Assembly: GCA_024401945.1 (NCBI GenBank)
Contig: JAKSKC010000009.1
Span: 1-25,578, forward strand
Direction of reading: 5' to 3'
DNA from: Bacteroidales bacterium
GTDB lineage: Bacteria > Bacteroidota > Bacteroidia > Bacteroidales > UBA932
Length of the DNA stretch: 25,578 bases
The notes beneath the pieces were generated by a model. That model ran no database searches and was not told the DNA's origin. It saw only the letters and a list, made by a program, of their open reading frames with translations. A program made the position numbers and the translations under genes. Below are positions 1 to 8,855 of this stretch, piece after piece. Each line of letters begins with the position of its first letter. Within the stretch, counting starts at the first letter, position 1.

Positions 1-577
1 TGTATCCTACCTCTTCGGCAACCATCCTTTCATCCGCAGGAACTATGTCCGAGCGGATAGGGTTCCCCGTTTTGACTATCTTCTCCTCCGGGAAGAAGCG
101 TTCCATCCCGTCGTAGGCCACGCAGATGCGTCCCACGTGCCTGCCGAGAAGCTTGTTGGTCAGCCCTGCGAATCCGTTCTGCTCCTGGATGAGGGTCGGT
201 ATCTTCTTCCTTGTCGCGCTCCACAGCAGGGGTGCGCTGGCATATCCGCCCACTCCTATCACTATGTCGGGCTTGAATCCGTCAATCACCTTTCCTGCCC
301 TGTATACGCTCTCAATGACCTTGAACGGCACCTTGGCATCGTTCACCAGGTTCTTGAGGGTAAGCTGCCTCTGGAGTCCCACTATCGGCAACCCCACTAT
401 CCTGTAGCCGGCTGCAGGCACTTTCTCCATTTCCATTTTTCCCTCGGCCCCGACGAACAGTATTTCGGTGTCAGGATTAAGTTCCTTGAGTTTGTTCGCG
501 ATGGAAACGGCCGGGAAGATATGTCCTCCTGTACCGCCTCCGCTTATTATCGCCCTGATTGCCCTGTACTCTTTCAT
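1..577 (-). CDS. murG: MurG, lipid II synthase (partial, N-terminal part)
   Basis: UDP-GlcNAc:undecaprenyl-diphospho-MurNAc-pentapeptide GlcNAc transferase, which turns lipid I into lipid II on the inner face of the cytoplasmic membrane. The visible 192 residues begin MKEYRAIRAIISGGGTGGHI, containing the glycine-rich loop GGGTGGHIFPA of the N-terminal GT-B domain. Further family blocks follow: GYASAP near residue 130, the LIQEQNGFAG stretch and the GNPIR block near the window edge. The full protein is normally about 360 residues, so roughly the second half lies beyond position 1. The start ATG overlaps the ftsW stop as ATGA, which fits translational coupling. murC, ftsQ, ftsA and ftsZ would be expected further left, but they are outside the window. 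Confidence 0.96.
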   Translation of the reverse strand, partial: MKEYRAIRAIISGGGTGGHIFPAVSIANKLKELNPDTEILFVGAEGKMEMEKVPAAGYRIVGLPIVGLQRQLTLKNLVNDAKVPFKVIESVYRAGKVIDGFKPDIVIGVGGYASAPLLWSATRKKIPTLIQEQNGFAGLTNKLLGRHVGRICVAYDGMERFFPEEKIVKTGNPIRSDIVPADERMVAEEVGY

Positions 578-1902
578 AAATCGTAACTATCCAGTTCGTT
601 GATACTGCTGCTGATATTGTCCTCCCCATCCTGGTCCACCAGCGATGCCGCCGCCTTCTCCTCCCTCTCTATCTTCTCCTGGGCGCTTCTGCTGAAGCTC
701 AGCAGGATGCCGAAGGCGAAACAGAAACACAGGAAAGCGGACTTTCCGTGGCTTATGAGCGGAAGGGTCTGTCCGGTGACGGGACCCACGTTCAGGTTCA
801 CGCAGATATGCAGGAATGCCTGGAGAACTATCAGCAGGGTAAGTCCCGCAACCGCCGTCTTCTGGAACAGGTCATTGCAATTCTTCACTATAAGCGTGCC
901 CCTCGCCAGAAGGGAGAGGTAAAGCGCTATGACGAAAAGTCCCCCGAAGAATCCGTATTCCTCCACGATGAATGAATACATATAGTCTTCCGACATATCC
1001 GGCACGACATATCTCTGTGTGCTCTGTCCCGGACCCTTTCCAATCACGCCGCCTTCCTTTATGGCCATCAGGGCGCTGTAAGGCTGCCTTATCCTGTCGA
1101 TTATCTTGTCCTTCTCCTTTTTTGTCCCCGCCAGATGGTATTCCTTGATACTCTCTTCCAGAGAGCTGTTCGCACGGGAGAAGATGGTCTCGTATCTGCT
1201 GAACAGCTTGTGGTCGCTGATCTCGAAGACCCCGTAGCTCAGGCCGAAGCCCATGATGCCCAGAAGCACCATCACCGCCACGTCCCTTATGTCCGACAGG
1301 CCTATGAGTATGGTGAGGATCATTATCCCTCCCACGAAAAGTGCCGCCGATCCGCTGCCGTCCACCATCAGGACGGTAATTACAAGGAACGGAAGATAGA
1401 TGAAGATGAATTTCTGCAGGACCTCCCGTCCCGGAACAAACCTTTCGAATTTCTTCTTCTTGAACGCATCCACGGCCCAGGACAGGTACATCACCATCGC
1501 CACCTTGACAATCTCGTAGACGAAGATCTGCTTCCCCAGTACGCTGACCGCACGCCGGGCACCGTTCAGGGTGATGCTCCTGACGGGACCGGAGGTGGGA
1601 CCGAAGATCATGAACATTATCAGGAGGAAACTGAAGATGAACCCGAGCCTGGCCACGAACTTGAACACCGCCTCGCTGCGGATCTCATAGCAGACGAATA
1701 TTACCAGCAGGCCCGCAAGGACGGTCTTCACCTGGCTCCAGACTATGTCCAGACGGGTCTGGTCACCCTTGAGGAGTCTTGAAGAGGAGGAGAATATGCA
1801 CACGATGGAGATGAGGATCAGCATCAATGCGACGATCCACACCACCTTGTCTCCTTTCAGACGGTCCATCAGACCGGCATATTTCTTCCTTCCCTTTGAC
1901 AT
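574..1902 (-). CDS. ftsW: FtsW, septal peptidoglycan glycosyltransferase (SEDS family)
   Basis: 442-residue polytopic membrane protein that polymerises lipid II into glycan strands at the division septum together with FtsI. About ten hydrophobic segments can be seen from residue 20 to 405. The extracytoplasmic loop has the SEDS hallmarks GPGQS (290-294) and SEDYMYSFIVEEYG (304-317), with D306 at the position of the catalytic aspartate. PVTGQTLPLIS (374-384) marks the late conserved loop. Two oddities are visible. The loop before GGVIG carries a charged insertion around 257-270. The usual G-G-S/T-S after PLIS is replaced by HGKSA (385-389). The start ATG directly abuts the murD stop (TAAATG), and the 3' end overlaps murG by 4 bases. 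A RodA paralogue is less likely given the position between murD and murG. Confidence 0.95.
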   Translation of the reverse strand: MSKGRKKYAGLMDRLKGDKVVWIVALMLILISIVCIFSSSSRLLKGDQTRLDIVWSQVKTVLAGLLVIFVCYEIRSEAVFKFVARLGFIFSFLLIMFMIFGPTSGPVRSITLNGARRAVSVLGKQIFVYEIVKVAMVMYLSWAVDAFKKKKFERFVPGREVLQKFIFIYLPFLVITVLMVDGSGSAALFVGGIMILTILIGLSDIRDVAVMVLLGIMGFGLSYGVFEISDHKLFSRYETIFSRANSSLEESIKEYHLAGTKKEKDKIIDRIRQPYSALMAIKEGGVIGKGPGQSTQRYVVPDMSEDYMYSFIVEEYGFFGGLFVIALYLSLLARGTLIVKNCNDLFQKTAVAGLTLLIVLQAFLHICVNLNVGPVTGQTLPLISHGKSAFLCFCFAFGILLSFSRSAQEKIEREEKAAASLVDQDGEDNISSSINELDSYDL

Positions 1903-3243
1903 TTACAGATTCCTTACGGCCTCCTTGAATTTCTCACCCCTGTCCTCATAGCTCTTGAACAGGTCGAAGCTTGCGCAGCACGGACTCAGCAGCACCACAT
2001 CCCCCTTTTCGGCGAATCTGCTTGCCGCCTTGACAGCCTCTGCCGCACTCATCGTGTCGGTAATGTTATCTTTCCCGACTATCCCTTCGAAAGCTGCGTG
2101 TATCTTGCTGTTGTCCACTCCCAGACATACTATGGCCTTGACTTTATTCTTCACCAGTTCGTTCAGGACGCTGTAGTCGTTGCCCTTGTCCTTTCCTCCG
2201 ACTATCCATACCACAGGTTTCTGCTGGCACTCCAGGGCATACCAGGCCGAATCCACGTTGGTCGCCTTGGAGTCATTGATATAGAGGACCTCCCCTATGC
2301 TCAGGACAGGTTCCAGCCTGTGCTCGATAGGGGAGAAGGTCCTGAGGGACTCCCTGATGACCCTGTCCGAGATGCCGCTGGCCATCGCCGCCAGGGCGGC
2401 TGCCATGGAATTGTAGATGTTGTGCCTTCCGCCGAGTGACAGTTCCTTGAGATAAATCTCGCTTTCGTTCTGCTCGTAGCGCACAACCATCTTGTCGTCG
2501 CGCACGAACGCCCCCTGCCTGTGCTCCTGTTCCTGTGAGAACGGCAGCATCTTGGCCTTTATGACAATCTTGCTCAGATGCTCTATAGTGATGGCATCGT
2601 CAGAATCGAATATGAAGCAGTCGTCCGGGCTGAGGTTCCTCGTGATGCGGAACTTGGCCTTCACGTAATTCTCCATATTGTGGTCGTAGCGGTCCAGATG
2701 GTCGGGGGTGATGTTTGTGATGATTGCGATGTCAGGGTGGAAATCGTATGCGTCATCAAGCTGGAAGCTGCTGATTTCCAGCACATAGTAATCGTGCTGC
2801 TCGGTAGCTACCTGAAGGGCGTAGCTCTTGCCTATGTTTCCCCCGAGCCCGACGTTCAGCCCTGCATTCTTGAGCAGGTAGTGAATCAGGCTCGTCGTGG
2901 TGGTCTTGCCGTTCGACCCGGTCACGCAGATCTTCTTCGCCTTGTCATAGCGCGCGGCGAACTCTATCTCGGAGATAATATGGGTTCCCTGTTCCTTCAG
3001 TTTCCTGACCATAGGTGCGGTTGAAGGGATCCCTGGACTCTTCACCACCTCGTCGGCGTTGAGGATCAGTCCTTCCGTATGACCGCCCTCCTCGTATGCG
3101 ATATCCCATTTCTTCAGTGTCTGCAGGTATTCTTCCTTGATTTTCCCGCAGTCTGAGAGGAATACGTCGAAACCCTTTACTTTGGCGAGCACTGCGGCAC
3201 CCACTCCGCTCTCAGCTCCGCCCAATACGACCATTCGTGACAT
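1903..3243 (-). CDS. murD: MurD, UDP-MurNAc-L-Ala:D-Glu ligase
   Basis: Cytoplasmic ATP-dependent ligase that adds D-glutamate to UDP-MurNAc-L-alanine. The 446 residues have the three Mur-ligase domains in order. First is a Rossmann-like UDP-binding region (1-95). Next is the ATPase centre with P-loop GSNGKTTTT (109-117), ITPDHLDRY and the YVKAKFRI stretch, whose lysine is carbamylated in the family. Last is a C-terminal domain that includes the HRLEP and NDSKATN motifs. MurD-type features (SPGIP, DSKATN) separate it from MurC, MurE and MurF. It lies 2 bases downstream of the mraY stop and its own stop touches the ftsW start. No internal promoter is apparent, so expression probably depends on the operon promoter upstream of mraZ. 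Confidence 0.96.
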   Translation of the reverse strand: MSRMVVLGGAESGVGAAVLAKVKGFDVFLSDCGKIKEEYLQTLKKWDIAYEEGGHTEGLILNADEVVKSPGIPSTAPMVRKLKEQGTHIISEIEFAARYDKAKKICVTGSNGKTTTTSLIHYLLKNAGLNVGLGGNIGKSYALQVATEQHDYYVLEISSFQLDDAYDFHPDIAIITNITPDHLDRYDHNMENYVKAKFRITRNLSPDDCFIFDSDDAITIEHLSKIVIKAKMLPFSQEQEHRQGAFVRDDKMVVRYEQNESEIYLKELSLGGRHNIYNSMAAALAAMASGISDRVIRESLRTFSPIEHRLEPVLSIGEVLYINDSKATNVDSAWYALECQQKPVVWIVGGKDKGNDYSVLNELVKNKVKAIVCLGVDNSKIHAAFEGIVGKDNITDTMSAAEAVKAASRFAEKGDVVLLSPCCASFDLFKSYEDRGEKFKEAVRNL

Positions 3244-3245
3244 AG

Positions 3246-4403
3246 CTATCTGATTTTTAACAATGCTAAGGTTGATACGGCCAGGAGAATGCCTATGATC
3301 CAGAACCTTCCCACTATCCTCGGTTCAGGAACGCCTTTCTTCTGGTAATGATGATGGAGGGGAGCCATCAGGAAAACCCTGCGGCCCTCACCGTATTTCT
3401 TGCGAGTGTACTTGAACCAGTACCTCTGGATGAGCACGGATGCGCTTTCCGCTACGAAAATCCCGCAGAGCAGAGGCAGCAGGAGTTCCTTGCGGATGAG
3501 GACGGCGCTGACTCCGATGATGCCTCCGATGGTGAGGCTTCCGGTGTCACCCATGAATACCTCGGCCGGGAAGGTGTTGTACCAGAGGAATCCCATCAGG
3601 GCCCCGGCGAAGGCTGACATATAGACAGCGACCTCTCCCGATCCGCTTATGTACATTATGTTGAGGTAGCCGGCATTGTTGATGTTTCCTCCGAGGTATG
3701 CGAGCACTCCGATGACGATTCCCACTATCATGCTTGTGCCGGCGCTCAGTCCGTCCATGCCGTCTGTGAGATTAGTCCCGTTGGAGCAGGCCGTGATGAC
3801 CAGGATGATCACGATGACGTAGATGGTCCAGGTCATATACACCCCCGCCTGACCCTTCAGGAAGGAGAGCCAGGAATAATCGAATTCGTGCGCCTTGACG
3901 AACGGGATGGTGGTCACCACCTTGGTGGTCTCAATATCCTTGCTGAAGCATACGGCCGCCGCGATCAGGAGCCCGAGCCCGAACTGTGACAGGAGTTTGG
4001 CCTTTTCAGAGAGACCCTCCTTGTTGTGCTTGAACACCTTGATGTAGTCGTCGGTGAATCCCGTGGCTCCGCACCAGAGGGTGGTCACAAGGAGGAGTAT
4101 GGTGTATATGCTGGTGAGGTTGCATACCAGCAATGCGCTGACAACGATTGAAAGGATGATTATCACCCCGCCCATCGTCGGGGTTCCCTTCTTCTCCATC
4201 TGCCCCTGGAGCCCGAGGTCGCGGATGGTCTCGCCGATCTGCTTCTTCTGCAGCCAGCGTATGATTCCGCGCCCCGCCACCATGGCGGTGACGAAACTTA
4301 TGACAAATGCCAGGATGGCCCTGAATGAGAGATATCCCATCAGTCCGTGTCCCGGGAAGTCGGCCCCCAGGCCGTTCAACCATTGAAACAGGTGGTACAG
4401 CAT
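3246..4403 (-). CDS. mraY: MraY, phospho-MurNAc-pentapeptide translocase
   Basis: Integral membrane enzyme that transfers phospho-MurNAc-pentapeptide from UDP to undecaprenyl phosphate, making lipid I. The 385 residues contain about ten membrane segments and all the catalytic signatures: KKGTPTMGG (71-79), FTDDYIK with D118 and D119, NGTNLTDGMDGLSAG (208-222), FMGDTGSL (283-290) and the loop APLHHHYQKKG with the histidine triad at 350-352. The length is slightly above that of proteobacterial MraY (about 360), with the extra residues in an extramembrane loop around 155-185, as is usual for Bacteroidota. The start codon lies inside the end of murE (28-base overlap), which implies translational coupling. 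Confidence 0.97.
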   Translation of the reverse strand: MLYHLFQWLNGLGADFPGHGLMGYLSFRAILAFVISFVTAMVAGRGIIRWLQKKQIGETIRDLGLQGQMEKKGTPTMGGVIIILSIVVSALLVCNLTSIYTILLLVTTLWCGATGFTDDYIKVFKHNKEGLSEKAKLLSQFGLGLLIAAAVCFSKDIETTKVVTTIPFVKAHEFDYSWLSFLKGQAGVYMTWTIYVIVIILVITACSNGTNLTDGMDGLSAGTSMIVGIVIGVLAYLGGNINNAGYLNIMYISGSGEVAVYMSAFAGALMGFLWYNTFPAEVFMGDTGSLTIGGIIGVSAVLIRKELLLPLLCGIFVAESASVLIQRYWFKYTRKKYGEGRRVFLMAPLHHHYQKKGVPEPRIVGRFWIIGILLAVSTLALLKIR

Positions 4404-5788
4404 ATTTCCTTGACTATTTCCCTTTCGTCAAAATGACGTTTTTCAGTTCCTATTATCTGGTAAGTCTCGTGGCCTTTGCCGGCGAGAAGTATCGTCGAAT
4501 TGTCAGGACTGGTTATTATCGCGGTCCTGATAGCCTCCTTGCGGTCTTCTATCATTATCGTCCTGGCCAGCCCTTCCGGGGTGAATCCCTTGCGGATGTC
4601 ATCCATTATGTCCCCGGTGTCTTCCGTGCGGGAGTTGTCCGAGGTGACGAAGATCCTGTCCGAGAATTTTTCGGCGACAGCCGCCATTTCGGGCCTCTTG
4701 GTCCTGTCACGGTCCCCTCCGCAGCCGAACAGGCACACGAGCTGCCTGCCGGGAGCGACTTCCCGGAGCGTCTTGAGCACATTCTCGAGAGCGTCCGGAG
4801 TATGCGCATAGTCTATTATGATGCTCAGTCCTCTCGGCCCGTTTATGTTCTCCAGCCTGCCTCTGGCGCTTTCCAGCCTGCTTATCGCCAGCAGGGCTTC
4901 ATCGGAGGGGCATCCGAGCTCCACGGCGGCACAGTAGACCGCCAGGATGTTGTATGCGTTGTGACGTCCGATAAGTCTGGTCCAGACCTCGGTGCCGTCA
5001 ATCTTGAGCAGCATCCCCTCGAATCCTTCCTCTATGATTCTGCAGCTGTGGTCCGCAGGTCCCTGGCAGGAATAGGTCACAACCCTTGCAGCGGTGTTCT
5101 GCGTCATCACCATTCCGTTCCTGTCGTCGGTGTTGGTGATTGCCACCGCCGATGACGGCAGTCTGTCGAAGAACAGTTTCTTGCACCTGAGATATTCCGC
5201 GAAGGTCTTGTGATAGTCCAGGTGGTCGTGGGTGAGATTGGAGAAGATGGCTTCGCTGAATTCAAGGCCGGTCACCCTGTCCTGTTCCATCCCTATGGAA
5301 CTCACTTCCATGAAGCAGTACCCGCATCCCTCGTCCACCATCCTGCGCATAAGCGCGTTCGTCGTTATCGGGTCCGAGGTGGTGTTTGCGGTCTCCTCCA
5401 TCCTGCTCCCTATATAGTTAGCTATGGTTGAGAGCAGTCCGCACTCGTATCCGAGGTTCCTGAACATATTGTACAGCAGGGTCACCGTCGTCGTCTTTCC
5501 GTTGGTCCCGGTGATTCCGACCAGCTTGAGCTGCCCGGAAGGATGGCCGTAGAAATTGTCCGCGCACAGGGCGAGCGCCCTTCTGTCGGCATCGATTATG
5601 GCGGCTGCGCCTGCCTCTTTCGCACTGTCTATGAAATCGTGGCCGTCGACGGCGCTTCCCTTGACGGCGATGAACGCGCTTCCCCCGGTCACCTTGCGTG
5701 AGTCGCAGGTGATTGAAGTGATCTCGCATTCCGGCGCTCCGCTCAGCACGGAGGCCCCGGTTCCCTTTATTATATCGGATAATTTCAT
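4376..5788 (-). CDS. murE: MurE, UDP-MurNAc-tripeptide synthetase
   Basis: Cytoplasmic ligase that adds the third residue (probably meso-diaminopimelate) to UDP-MurNAc-L-Ala-D-Glu. The 470 residues start MKLSDIIKG. This start is chosen because it forms an ATGA overlap with the ftsI stop and aligns with the family N terminus. Visible motifs are the P-loop GTNGKTT (94-100), LTHDHLDYH, IDYAHTPDAL, FGCGGDRD and GKGHETYQ near the C terminus. The substrate-selecting motif that is DNPR in DAP-adding enzymes reads D384-N-S-R387 here. The arginine that contacts DAP is kept, but proline is serine. The C terminus overlaps mraY by 28 bases. The enzyme assignment is firm; the identity of the third residue is inferred. 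Confidence 0.96.
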   Translation of the reverse strand: MKLSDIIKGTGASVLSGAPECEITSITCDSRKVTGGSAFIAVKGSAVDGHDFIDSAKEAGAAAIIDADRRALALCADNFYGHPSGQLKLVGITGTNGKTTTVTLLYNMFRNLGYECGLLSTIANYIGSRMEETANTTSDPITTNALMRRMVDEGCGYCFMEVSSIGMEQDRVTGLEFSEAIFSNLTHDHLDYHKTFAEYLRCKKLFFDRLPSSAVAITNTDDRNGMVMTQNTAARVVTYSCQGPADHSCRIIEEGFEGMLLKIDGTEVWTRLIGRHNAYNILAVYCAAVELGCPSDEALLAISRLESARGRLENINGPRGLSIIIDYAHTPDALENVLKTLREVAPGRQLVCLFGCGGDRDRTKRPEMAAVAEKFSDRIFVTSDNSRTEDTGDIMDDIRKGFTPEGLARTIMIEDRKEAIRTAIITSPDNSTILLAGKGHETYQIIGTEKRHFDEREIVKEICCTTCFNG

Positions 5789-7647
5789 TTCATATGAGGT
5801 ATTTCGCCGCCTTTGGCCAGTTCCGGCTGCCAGTACGGGTCTATGTCGTAAATCCTGTCGATAATCTTCCTTACCGTGGCCGCCGGTATGGTGCCGCCGT
5901 AGAAATCCCGGGAACTCAGGTATGAATAGATCACGCAGATGATGCTGTACTGCGGATCCTCCGTCGGGAAAAATCCCACGAATGTTCCCTGGTTCTTCTT
6001 TTTCCCGTCTTTTTCGTATCCTCCCTCCGGCAGGGCCACCCTGGACGTGCCGGTCTTGCCGGCCACGCTGCACCTGGCTCCCCGCAGCCTTGTCGCGGTC
6101 CCTTCCTCCACAACGTATGAAAGCGCCCTCGTGAGCGTGTCCGCGGTAGCTTTCGAGCAGATGCTGGAGTTGAGCACGCTCGGTCCGCGCCTTGTCTCCA
6201 CTATCCCGTCCTTCTCTATATCCTCCACCAGATAGGGCTTCATCATCCTTCCCTTGCCCGCGATGGCGTTGTAGAAGGTAATGATATGCAGCGGAGTCTC
6301 GTTCACAGCATAGCCGGTCGCGATGGAGGTGAGGTCGTATTTGCTCCAGCCTTCGTCCTTCGGAGTTCTGATCCTAGGTGTCACCAGCCCCTCGAGGTCG
6401 AAGTCGAAGGCCTCCCCGAGCTTGTATGAATAGATGCGGTCGATGTATTTCTGCGGATTCTTGCCGTAGTTGGTGACGGCGAGGTACTGGAACATATAGT
6501 TGGATGACACCTTGAAGCCCTCGTAGATAGGAATCTCCCTGGCGTTGTGGGCTCTTTCGTAATCCAGGATATGCCTGTCCGGGCTGTACCTGTAACCGCT
6601 CAGTACTCCTCCGTTCGTCGGGATCCTGTCGTTCAGGCTGCGGAGCTTGCCGCTCTCGAACATTATCATCAGGTTGGTCGTCTTGAAGACGGACCCCGGT
6701 TCTCCGGCACGTCCTATCGCCAGGTTGGATATCTCCTCCATCGCCCCCTCGCGCTTCGGGTCCCTCATCAGGTTGACCATTGCCCGGATGGCTCCGGTCC
6801 TGACCTCCATCAGAATCACGCATCCTCCCTCCACATCGGGATCCTCGGCTATGCCTTCTCTGAGTGCTTTGTCTGCAATACTCTGATAATCAATATTTAG
6901 AGTGGTTCTGATGTCCATCCCATCCACTGCCCTCACCGCTACGCTGTCGAAGCTCTGCACATTCCCGAAATCACTCTTCTTGGTCCAGAATTTACCTTCC
7001 GACCCCCTTAGTGCATAGTCGAACTTCCCCTCGAGCCCCACGTAGTTGTTGGTCACCCCTTCGGTGGCGTTCCTGACGAAACCTATGGTCCTGCGTCCCA
7101 GTTTGCCGTACGGGTAGTGGCGCTTGTTCACGGTCTCAACTTTCATTCCTCCCTTGTACTGGCTCCTGTTCAGGATAGGCAGGGTCTTGAGTTCCTTGAG
7201 GGTGGCTATGTTTATCTCGGAAGCTATGTGCAGATTGCCGTTCCTGCGGATCCTTCCGTTGTTGAGGAGTTTCAGATAATCGGCTGCGCTCCTGTCCCTG
7301 AGTATCCTTGACAGACCCGCGGAAAGTTCCCCGGTCGATTTCTTCCACACACTGTCGTGCACTACCCGGCAGTCGAGGGTGACGTTGTAGACAGGGTAGG
7401 TGACTGCCAGCATCCGGCCGTCGCAGGCCAGGATATTGCCCCTTTCCGCCTTTTCCACATGCGGTGTGCTCTTGGCGGTGAGCCTTGCCGATATCTCCGG
7501 ATCCGGTTTCATGAAAAGCTGTATATAGACAAGCCTGCCCACGAGCAGCAGTGTCGCCCCGAGCATAAGGACATATATGACGTACAGCAGCGAGCTTCTT
7601 CCGTCCCTCTGCCTGGTCATCTTCCTGTTTCCATCCTGTTCAGCCAT
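5785..7647 (-). CDS. ftsI: FtsI/PBP3-type septal transpeptidase
   Basis: Class B penicillin-binding protein that cross-links septal peptidoglycan and partners FtsW. The 620 residues comprise a cytoplasmic tail, one membrane anchor (about 20-45), a dimerisation/pedestal domain starting at ERGNILACDGR (68-78) and a transpeptidase domain. The three active-site motifs are intact: SVFK with nucleophile S319 and K322, SSN (381-383) and KTG (531-533). The protein ends at residue 620 soon after the transpeptidase fold. From memory, many Bacteroides FtsI proteins are nearer 700 residues with a C-terminal PASTA domain, and none is present here. The stop overlaps the murE start as ATGA and the start abuts the ftsL stop (TAGATG), so the end is real and not a frameshift. 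Confidence 0.95.
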   Translation of the reverse strand: MAEQDGNRKMTRQRDGRSSLLYVIYVLMLGATLLLVGRLVYIQLFMKPDPEISARLTAKSTPHVEKAERGNILACDGRMLAVTYPVYNVTLDCRVVHDSVWKKSTGELSAGLSRILRDRSAADYLKLLNNGRIRRNGNLHIASEINIATLKELKTLPILNRSQYKGGMKVETVNKRHYPYGKLGRRTIGFVRNATEGVTNNYVGLEGKFDYALRGSEGKFWTKKSDFGNVQSFDSVAVRAVDGMDIRTTLNIDYQSIADKALREGIAEDPDVEGGCVILMEVRTGAIRAMVNLMRDPKREGAMEEISNLAIGRAGEPGSVFKTTNLMIMFESGKLRSLNDRIPTNGGVLSGYRYSPDRHILDYERAHNAREIPIYEGFKVSSNYMFQYLAVTNYGKNPQKYIDRIYSYKLGEAFDFDLEGLVTPRIRTPKDEGWSKYDLTSIATGYAVNETPLHIITFYNAIAGKGRMMKPYLVEDIEKDGIVETRRGPSVLNSSICSKATADTLTRALSYVVEEGTATRLRGARCSVAGKTGTSRVALPEGGYEKDGKKKNQGTFVGFFPTEDPQYSIICVIYSYLSSRDFYGGTIPAATVRKIIDRIYDIDPYWQPELAKGGEIPHMK

Positions 7648-7983
7648 CTACTTCAGTCTTGTCGCGGGTTTCTCCGGTTCCTTTACCTCCGACCCCAGTT
7701 CCTCAAGGGTCCTTGTGACAGTTTCCCTGTCGTTCCTTCTCTCCAGTTCGTACTTGTACATAGTGTGCTCCGTGGCCAGTTCCCTGATGCGGTCCCTGTT
7801 CTTCTCGACCTTGTTCATGCTGTTGTCGATGAGCAGGCTCACCCAGATGACTCCGGCTATGAGCACGAAAACGAAAACGATATGGCTGAAATACCTCGTC
7901 ACGCCCAGCCTGAGCAGGAATTCTCCCTTGAGAATCGCCCTCAGGCTGTTGCCTATCGTTGAGAATATTCTTTTTACAGCCAT
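7648..7983 (-). CDS. ftsL: FtsL-like cell division protein
   Basis: Small bitopic membrane protein of 111 residues. It has a basic cytoplasmic segment (1-32), one membrane helix (about 33-53, centred on IVFVFVLIAGVIWVSLLI) and a short charged periplasmic helix rich in Arg and Glu (54-100) that could form a coiled coil. Sequence similarity alone would be weak. The call rests on topology, size and position between rsmH and ftsI, which is where FtsL sits in dcw clusters. FtsL proteins bridge FtsQ/DivIB and FtsB/DivIC to the FtsWI synthase. The gene starts 3 bases after the rsmH stop, and its own stop abuts the ftsI start. Confidence 0.88.
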   Translation of the reverse strand: MAVKRIFSTIGNSLRAILKGEFLLRLGVTRYFSHIVFVFVLIAGVIWVSLLIDNSMNKVEKNRDRIRELATEHTMYKYELERRNDRETVTRTLEELGSEVKEPEKPATRLK

Positions 7984-7986
7984 AAG

Positions 7987-8844
7987 CTAAATCTTTTCCG
8001 CCACCCTCAGCTTCGCGCTGCGGGCGCGCGTGTTGACAGCAATCTCACTTTCCGCGGGAAGCACCGGCTTCCTTGTGATGACCCTGAGGGAAGGATCGTC
8101 GCGGAAGTAGTTCTTCACCATCCTGTCCTCCAGCGAATGATAGGTGATTATCGCCATCCTGCCTCCGCTCTTCAGCGATGCCGTGGCACCTTCCAGGAAT
8201 TTTTCAAGGGAACGCAGCTCATCGTTCACCTCTATCCTGAGTGCCTGGTAGACTTTCGCCAGCACCTTGTGCGCGGCGGTGACAGGCAGGGCTGCTGCAA
8301 TCGCATTGTCCAGGTCCAGTGTTGTCCGGATGGGGGCGCTCTCGCGGGCTGTCGCTATCAGCGCGGCCATCCTCCGGGCATTGTCCACTTCACCGTAGAT
8401 TTTCAGAATCCTTTCCAATTCTTCTTGCGTATAAGAATTGACAATGTCGATTGCAGTTTTTTCACCCTGTATGTTCATTCTCATATCCAGCGGAGCGCTC
8501 TGCCTGAACGAGAACCCGCGCTCGGCCGTATCGAACTGATGCGAGGACACTCCGAGGTCTGCAAGCACACCGTCCAGTCCTTCCGGCTGCTCCAGGAGGA
8601 CGTAGTTGTGTATGAATCTGTAATTGTTGTGTATCAGCAGGAAACGCTCATCGTCGGGAGCGTTCGCAAGCGCATCGGCATCCCTGTCGAAGGCTATCAG
8701 ACGGCCGTCGGATGCGAGCCTGCGGAGTATTTCCGCGCTGTGTCCGCCTCCGCCGAAAGTGGCGTCGGCGTAGGCTCCGGATGCGTTGATTACGAGGGAG
8801 TCGACGCTTTCCTTCAGGAGAACGGGATTATGGTATTCGCTCAT
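7987..8844 (-). CDS. rsmH: RsmH, 16S rRNA (cytosine1402-N4)-methyltransferase
   Basis: S-adenosylmethionine-dependent enzyme that N4-methylates C1402 in the decoding centre of 16S rRNA; formerly called MraW. The 285-residue protein opens with YHNPVLLKES and has the SAM-binding glycine loop TFGGGGHS (29-36). It also carries DRDADAL, the block ADLGVSSHQFD near 95-105, RGFSF, LDMRM and the typical C-terminal ending RARSAKLRVAEK. It is slightly shorter than the common 300-310 residues. It lies 11 bases after mraZ and 3 bases before ftsL, in the standard second position of the dcw cluster. Confidence 0.97.
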   Translation of the reverse strand: MSEYHNPVLLKESVDSLVINASGAYADATFGGGGHSAEILRRLASDGRLIAFDRDADALANAPDDERFLLIHNNYRFIHNYVLLEQPEGLDGVLADLGVSSHQFDTAERGFSFRQSAPLDMRMNIQGEKTAIDIVNSYTQEELERILKIYGEVDNARRMAALIATARESAPIRTTLDLDNAIAAALPVTAAHKVLAKVYQALRIEVNDELRSLEKFLEGATASLKSGGRMAIITYHSLEDRMVKNYFRDDPSLRVITRKPVLPAESEIAVNTRARSAKLRVAEKI

Positions 8845-8855
8845 CTGCCTTTCTC

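Noticed and set aside
4325..5155. A 276-codon plus-strand open frame inside murE/mraY
   Set aside because: It is a shadow of murE in the opposite strand, with no promoter, no family motif and low-complexity translation.
5789..6073. A longer upstream start for murE
   Set aside because: The extension lies inside ftsI in another frame. The ATG at 5788 overlaps the ftsI stop as ATGA and matches the family N terminus.
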